Origin: Desulfuromusa sp. | GTDB taxonomy: Bacteria > Desulfobacterota > Desulfuromonadia > Desulfuromonadales > Geopsychrobacteraceae | DNA length: 8,321 nt | Direction: 5' to 3' | NCBI GenBank assembly: GCA_029934755.1 | Contig: JAOZLQ010000102.1 | Coordinates: 1 to 8,321 of the forward strand | Part shown: piece by piece, positions 5,794 through 8,321 of the stretch | Position numbering within the stretch: the stretch's first letter is position 1 | Layout: every line of letters starts with the position of its first letter | The notes under the pieces: model-generated | Database searches by the model: none | Seen by the model: only the letters and a program-made list of their open reading frames with translations | What the model was told of the DNA's origin: nothing | Made by a program: the position numbers and the translations under genes

Positions 5794-7275
5794 TTATATT
5801 TCCATTTTTTGCAATGCTTCCAAAATCCTCACCATCGCCAAAGTGTCCAATCGACAATACTCCAGCATCGCCCGCTGCAATGCATCCAACTCTTCCCCTG
5901 GTTCCAGCGCACACATTTTGTTATATGCTCGCATCGCCGCCATGCCGTCCGAGATTTCCATCCCTGAATAGGAAAGATCGGAAACCATTGCCGGAAGCAC
6001 CTCTTTAATCGAGTAGGATCCGTGCATCTGCCAGCGATACACATCACGCTTGCGAAATGGTGCCATCAGATCGCGCACGTTCTCTAGCCGTGAATTGATC
6101 GCATTGGCTAGATCAGGGAACAGATCGGCAAGATTTCGTAGCACACCTTTTTCAAATGTCTGGTTGTAGGTCAGCACACAGGCATCTGCAGGGATAACTG
6201 TAAGCAGTTGTTCGATCAGTTCGCGGCGCGGATCGACACCTGATGGTACGAGATACACATAATGCTGCGGCTCGGCTCCGGCTTCTCGCTGAACATGAAT
6301 GGAAAACTGGAATGGCACCTGCTGATAGGGACGGGTGCCATCAAACTTGGGGATTGGGGTATTGAAGGTTTCGAAATCGAGATGGCAGAGTGGGTACCAC
6401 AGGGTGTCGAGAAATTCTTTAACTTTATTTACATCGGTTGAATTTTGCTGGTTCAGAGTTGCTTCGACCTGCTGGCGTTGCACATTGTTAAGTTCATCGA
6501 GGGGGACATCCTCGAAACGGATGATTCCCCGATTGTAATAGTCAAACTTTTTTATGCCACGACCTCTGAGATCAAAGATCGAATTTTCAGGGATATATTG
6601 CCAGCAGTAGGGGATGAAGTCGCATTCGTAGGGATCGTCGCAGTGGGGGCCAATATCGATATTGGGCTCGTTGTCTTCGCGCATTGTTTCGCGCAGTTCG
6701 GTGACGATTTCAGGAAGACTTTGCTGCCGTGCCGCAACCTTGAGGCTGATATCATCGCTGCTGAAAAGTTTATTGATCTCAATCGCGTCCTGACGCACAT
6801 AGGTGTTGTCGATGTGCACAAGGAAGGACTTGGAGACAGATAGGCCGCAACCATTGAGGACATAGTGTTGTACGGCTACGTCATCAAGGTTGACCGATTT
6901 GGTACTGGTACCCATCTTGACCTCATGGATCTGCCAAGATGCGCCGTCACGTACCAGGATATCGACTTTGATGAAGATGGCGGAAAAGGAGAAAGACGCT
7001 TCGTAAATAACTTGTGCACCGCTGTCGATGAGTTGTTTGGTGCGGGCAAGTTGGCCAGGGAAAGAAAGCCCCTCGTAGGGAACTTCAATGCCGCCGGGAA
7101 ACAGTTGTTGAGCGAGGATGCCGACTTCGGTGCCGGATTTGAACTTGGCTTCGAGATCAGGTTGTGGGGGGAAGTCAAATTTGGGAGGATTTTTGGTCAG
7201 CCATAGTGCTTTTTGACACTGCAGGCCTTTGAGGATCAGCGATTTGCTGAGACCGCTGCTGCGTCGCTGGCTCAT
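5794..7275 (-). CDS. DUF2779 protein: PD-(D/E)XK nuclease with Fe-S cysteines plus DEDD exonuclease-like domain
   Basis: This is a 493-aa protein with two apparent nuclease halves. N-terminal half: K/D at 103-105 and HEVK (117-120) fit the D-ExK core of a RecB/Cas4-like PD-(D/E)XK nuclease, with QHY (136-138) as the usual downstream motif. One cysteine before the core (C20) and three after it (C212, C218, C224) match the 1+3 pattern that holds a 4Fe-4S cluster in Cas4 and AddB. C-terminal half (about 290-493, DUF2779): HLDFET (298-303) as ExoI with D300 and E302, TYNQTFEKGVL (369-379) as an ExoII-like block with E375 in place of Asp, and YCRLD (473-477) as an ExoIII YxxxD motif, together resembling a DEDDy/RNase H-fold exonuclease. 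No helicase domain is present. A strong AAGGAGG site lies 4 nt from the ATG. The biological role is uncharacterised; DNA repair or defence is plausible only by analogy. Confidence 0.82.
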   Translation of the reverse strand: MSQRRSSGLSKSLILKGLQCQKALWLTKNPPKFDFPPQPDLEAKFKSGTEVGILAQQLFPGGIEVPYEGLSFPGQLARTKQLIDSGAQVIYEASFSFSAIFIKVDILVRDGASWQIHEVKMGTSTKSVNLDDVAVQHYVLNGCGLSVSKSFLVHIDNTYVRQDAIEINKLFSSDDISLKVAARQQSLPEIVTELRETMREDNEPNIDIGPHCDDPYECDFIPYCWQYIPENSIFDLRGRGIKKFDYYNRGIIRFEDVPLDELNNVQRQQVEATLNQQNSTDVNKVKEFLDTLWYPLCHLDFETFNTPIPKFDGTRPYQQVPFQFSIHVQREAGAEPQHYVYLVPSGVDPRRELIEQLLTVIPADACVLTYNQTFEKGVLRNLADLFPDLANAINSRLENVRDLMAPFRKRDVYRWQMHGSYSIKEVLPAMVSDLSYSGMEISDGMAAMRAYNKMCALEPGEELDALQRAMLEYCRLDTLAMVRILEALQKMEI

Positions 7276-7279
7276 GTTC

Positions 7280-7286
7280 CCTCCTT
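7280..7286 (-). promoter_or_regulatory. Strong ribosome binding site of the DUF2779 gene
   Basis: On the minus strand AAGGAGG ends 4 nt before ATG 7275. It fixes this start and suggests efficient translation. Confidence 0.8.
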
Positions 7287-7383
7287 AACTCAAGGACTGT
7301 AATAAAATCGCGTTGTTGACAGTAGCAGGTTGGGGGAGGGGGGCAAAGGGAAAACTATTACAAGCGCAAAAACCCTTAAAATC

Positions 7384-7468
7384 GTCGGTTCCCGGACCGA
7401 CAGCCGGCTTCATTTTCTTTGGATCGCAAAGAAAACGAAGCAAAAGAAACTCTTTTTATTTCTGTCGC
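7384..7468 (+). repeat. Dispersed two-hairpin repeat, copy 1
   Basis: In order on the plus strand: a GC-rich hairpin GTCGGT-tcccgg-ACCGAC (7384-7401), a 6-nt gap, a long AT-rich hairpin with 14-nt arms (7408-7421 and 7427-7440, one mismatch, 5-nt loop), a 13-nt spacer beginning CAAAAG, and the conserved tail TTTTATTTCTGTCGC (7454-7468). The same layout and the identical 15-nt tail occur inverted at 7791-7877. It looks like a REP/MITE-like interspersed element. Confidence 0.65.
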
Positions 7469-7493
7469 GGGGTTCATTATATTATTGGGAAGG

Positions 7494-7582
7494 GCGGTGG
7501 TTAGATACCGCAAGGAACACCTTATCGCTGTTGCATCTGAGAGCGACAGGCCCCAACGAGCAAAAGCTGCTCGAATGGGCTA
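7494..7582. other. Cluster of three stem-loops, possible structured RNA
   Basis: Three consecutive hairpins can form: GCGGT/ACCGC (7494-7498 with 7507-7511), CCT-TCGCT/AGCGA-AGG (7520-7529 with 7542-7550) and CGAGCA/TGCTCG (7557-7562 with 7568-7573). The last is enclosed by an outer GCCC/GGGC pairing at about 7551 and 7580. No promoter or terminator was found around it, so transcription and strand are unknown. Confidence 0.25.
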
Positions 7583-7647
7583 GACGGTGAGGACTGTGGG
7601 TGCAATGGAGGTGATTGCAATGTTTGGGGTTTTTCTGAACTGGTAGA

Positions 7648-7672
7648 TGCTATTGCTACTATCACAATAGCA
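7648..7672. repeat. Perfect 8-bp inverted repeat
   Basis: TGCTATTG (7648-7655) and CAATAGCA (7665-7672) are exact inverted arms around a 9-nt loop, in the core between the two repeat copies. No U tract follows. Confidence 0.45.
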
Positions 7673-7733
7673 GCACCGCCGCATCAATTCCGCCCGTGTG
7701 AGCTTGCGAGCCGGGGACTTTTGTTTTCAGTCG

Positions 7734-7750
7734 AACAGTGCTTGACTGTT
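7734..7750 (+). repeat. Inverted repeat with trailing T residues
   Basis: AACAGT (7734-7739), loop GCTTG and ACTGTT (7745-7750) form a perfect 6-bp stem followed by TTAGCTTATTCTT. It is AT-rich and weak as a terminator on the plus strand, and no plus-strand gene is upstream of it. Confidence 0.35.
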
Positions 7751-7790
7751 TTAGCTTATTCTTAGTGGTGAAGAAAACCACCGCAATTTG

Positions 7791-7877
7791 GCGACAGAAA
7801 TAAAAGAAGCCATTTTTTGCATCCTTTTTGTTGGCGTTTGCACAAAAAGGATGGCGTTTGGCGGGACGCAACCCGCC
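7791..7877 (-). repeat. Dispersed two-hairpin repeat, copy 2 (inverted)
   Basis: Read on the minus strand: GC hairpin GGCGGG-ttgcgt-CCCGCC (7860-7877), a 6-nt gap, AT-rich hairpin CATCCTTTTTGT/ACAAAAAGGATG (arms 7842-7853 and 7820-7831, 12 bp perfect, 10-nt loop), a spacer beginning CAAAAA, and the tail TTTTATTTCTGTCGC (7791-7805). It lies downstream of livF on the strand of that gene, so its GC hairpin could also end or protect the livF transcript. Hairpin sequences differ from copy 1 while layout and tail are conserved. Confidence 0.65.
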
Positions 7878-7930
7878 GGTTGTGATGTTGTAAAGTTTTT
7901 TCACTACGGGGTTGGCATATGTCTAGCTAT

Positions 7931-8321
7931 CTATCCCCCTAGATAAGCCTTCTTCACCTCAGGATTATTCAACAACTCTTCACCTGTCCCTTCGGCAACA
8001 ATATTTCCAGTGTCCATAACGTAGCCACGATGGGCTAATTTTAGGGCTAGGTTTGCATTTTGTTCAACTAGAAGAATTGTCATACCATCTTCATTGAGTT
8101 GTTTAAGCTTGCGGAACATTTCGTATTTAAGCACCGGTGCCAGCCCCATACTTGGTTCATCCAGAAGGAGGATTTTGCAGCCAGTCATCAGGGCTCGACC
8201 AACCGCCAGCATTTGTTGCTCACCACCACTTAACGATTCGCTGCGCTGACTACTGCGTTCTTTTAAGCGGGGGAAAAGGTCAAAGATATAGTCGTATTCC
8301 TTGTTCAGGTCAGCGTCTTTT
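7931..8321 (-). CDS. livF: Branched-chain amino-acid ABC transporter ATP-binding protein LivF (partial)
   Basis: The 3' part of an ABC ATPase is visible; the reading frame runs without a stop to the window edge (codons from 8320), so the N-terminal half with Walker A lies outside. Of 129 visible residues, the ABC signature LSGGEQQ is at 30-36, Walker B ILLLDEP at 50-56, the D-loop region SMGLAP follows, and VEQNA (85-89) replaces the usual switch histidine, which is characteristic of LivF (full length about 235 aa). The C-terminus ELLNNPEVKKAYLGG is also typical of LivF. It energises uptake of leucine, isoleucine, valine or related compounds together with LivG, LivH, LivM and a periplasmic binding protein. 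Those genes are expected beyond the right edge, since livF is normally last in the operon. The minus strand and the terminal position before a gene-free interval fit that order. Confidence 0.92.
   Translation of the reverse strand, partial: KDADLNKEYDYIFDLFPRLKERSSQRSESLSGGEQQMLAVGRALMTGCKILLLDEPSMGLAPVLKYEMFRKLKQLNEDGMTILLVEQNANLALKLAHRGYVMDTGNIVAEGTGEELLNNPEVKKAYLGG

Larger units (their letters stand above)
7287..7930. other. Gene-free interval (about 640 nt) rich in palindromes
   Basis: Between the DUF2779 gene and livF I see no convincing gene on either strand. Short open frames at 7313-7504 and 7330-7590 (plus) and 7662-7904 (minus) coincide with repeats, have Lys/Phe-rich low-complexity translations and lack family features. 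The interval holds a G-rich tract (7332-7350), two related repeats in opposite orientation (7384-7468 and 7791-7877) and several hairpins between them: 7494-7511, 7520-7550, 7557-7573, 7601-7619, 7648-7672, 7693-7715 and 7734-7750. The DUF2779 promoter must lie in its left part, but I could not identify clear boxes. Confidence 0.7.

Noticed and set aside
7494..7582. Possible integron attC site (GTTAGAT near 7500 and CCCCAAC near 7551)
   Set aside because: The two core-like boxes are in the wrong order for attC, one base fails the consensus, and no integrase or cassette genes are near.
7384..7877. CRISPR array or tRNA
   Set aside because: Repeats are only two, inverted and structurally variable, with no regular spacers; no cloverleaf or T-loop motif was found.
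7662..7904. Minus-strand 80-codon frame in the gene-free interval
   Set aside because: It spans repeat copy 2; the Phe/Lys-rich part is the AT-rich hairpin and conserved tail translated. Same for the plus-strand frames at 7313-7504 and 7330-7590 over copy 1.

Overview
This is an ordinary-looking chromosomal stretch from a bacterium of moderate GC content, with strong AAGGAG-type ribosome binding sites. My impression is a Gram-negative proteobacterium, possibly a Desulfuromonadales/Geobacter-type deltaproteobacterium. The basis is gene content (branched-chain amino-acid ABC transporter, DUF2779 protein, SEC-C mini-protein, RhlE-type helicase with a YkgJ-like partner) and the style of the dispersed palindromic repeats. 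No rRNA or other phylogenetic marker is present, so this is a weak inference.

Left part (1-2990): a minus-strand pair, an RhlE-type DEAD-box RNA helicase followed 1 nt later by a cysteine-rich YkgJ-like metal-chelating protein that starts with GTG. Diverging from the helicase, a good sigma-70-type promoter (TTGACA-17-TAGACT) drives a plus-strand pair: an 18-residue protein that is nothing but a SEC-C zinc-binding motif (too short for usual gene callers), and 9 nt later a short-chain dehydrogenase.

Middle part (3000-5793): on the minus strand, a class I/II PLP aminotransferase convergent with the dehydrogenase, and a two-gene set made of a SAM-binding 'spermidine synthase-like' protein and a 4HBT-type acyl-CoA thioesterase. 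A 277-nt gap (4228-4504) between thioesterase and aminotransferase holds a candidate promoter, a perfect small hairpin and a short protein-like reading frame interrupted by one TAG, possibly a gene remnant.

Right part (5794-8321): a DUF2779 protein (493 aa) that appears to join a PD-(D/E)XK nuclease with Fe-S-type cysteines to a DEDD exonuclease-like domain. It may head the same transcript as the spermidine synthase-like and thioesterase genes. Then comes about 640 nt without a convincing gene (7287-7930). It carries two related two-hairpin repeats in inverted orientation around a palindrome-rich core. The window ends inside livF, the ATPase of a branched-chain amino-acid transporter, on the minus strand.

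No tRNA, rRNA, CRISPR array, transposase or phage gene was seen. The items most worth a second look are the SEC-C mini-protein, the dual-nuclease DUF2779 gene and the inverted repeat pair.
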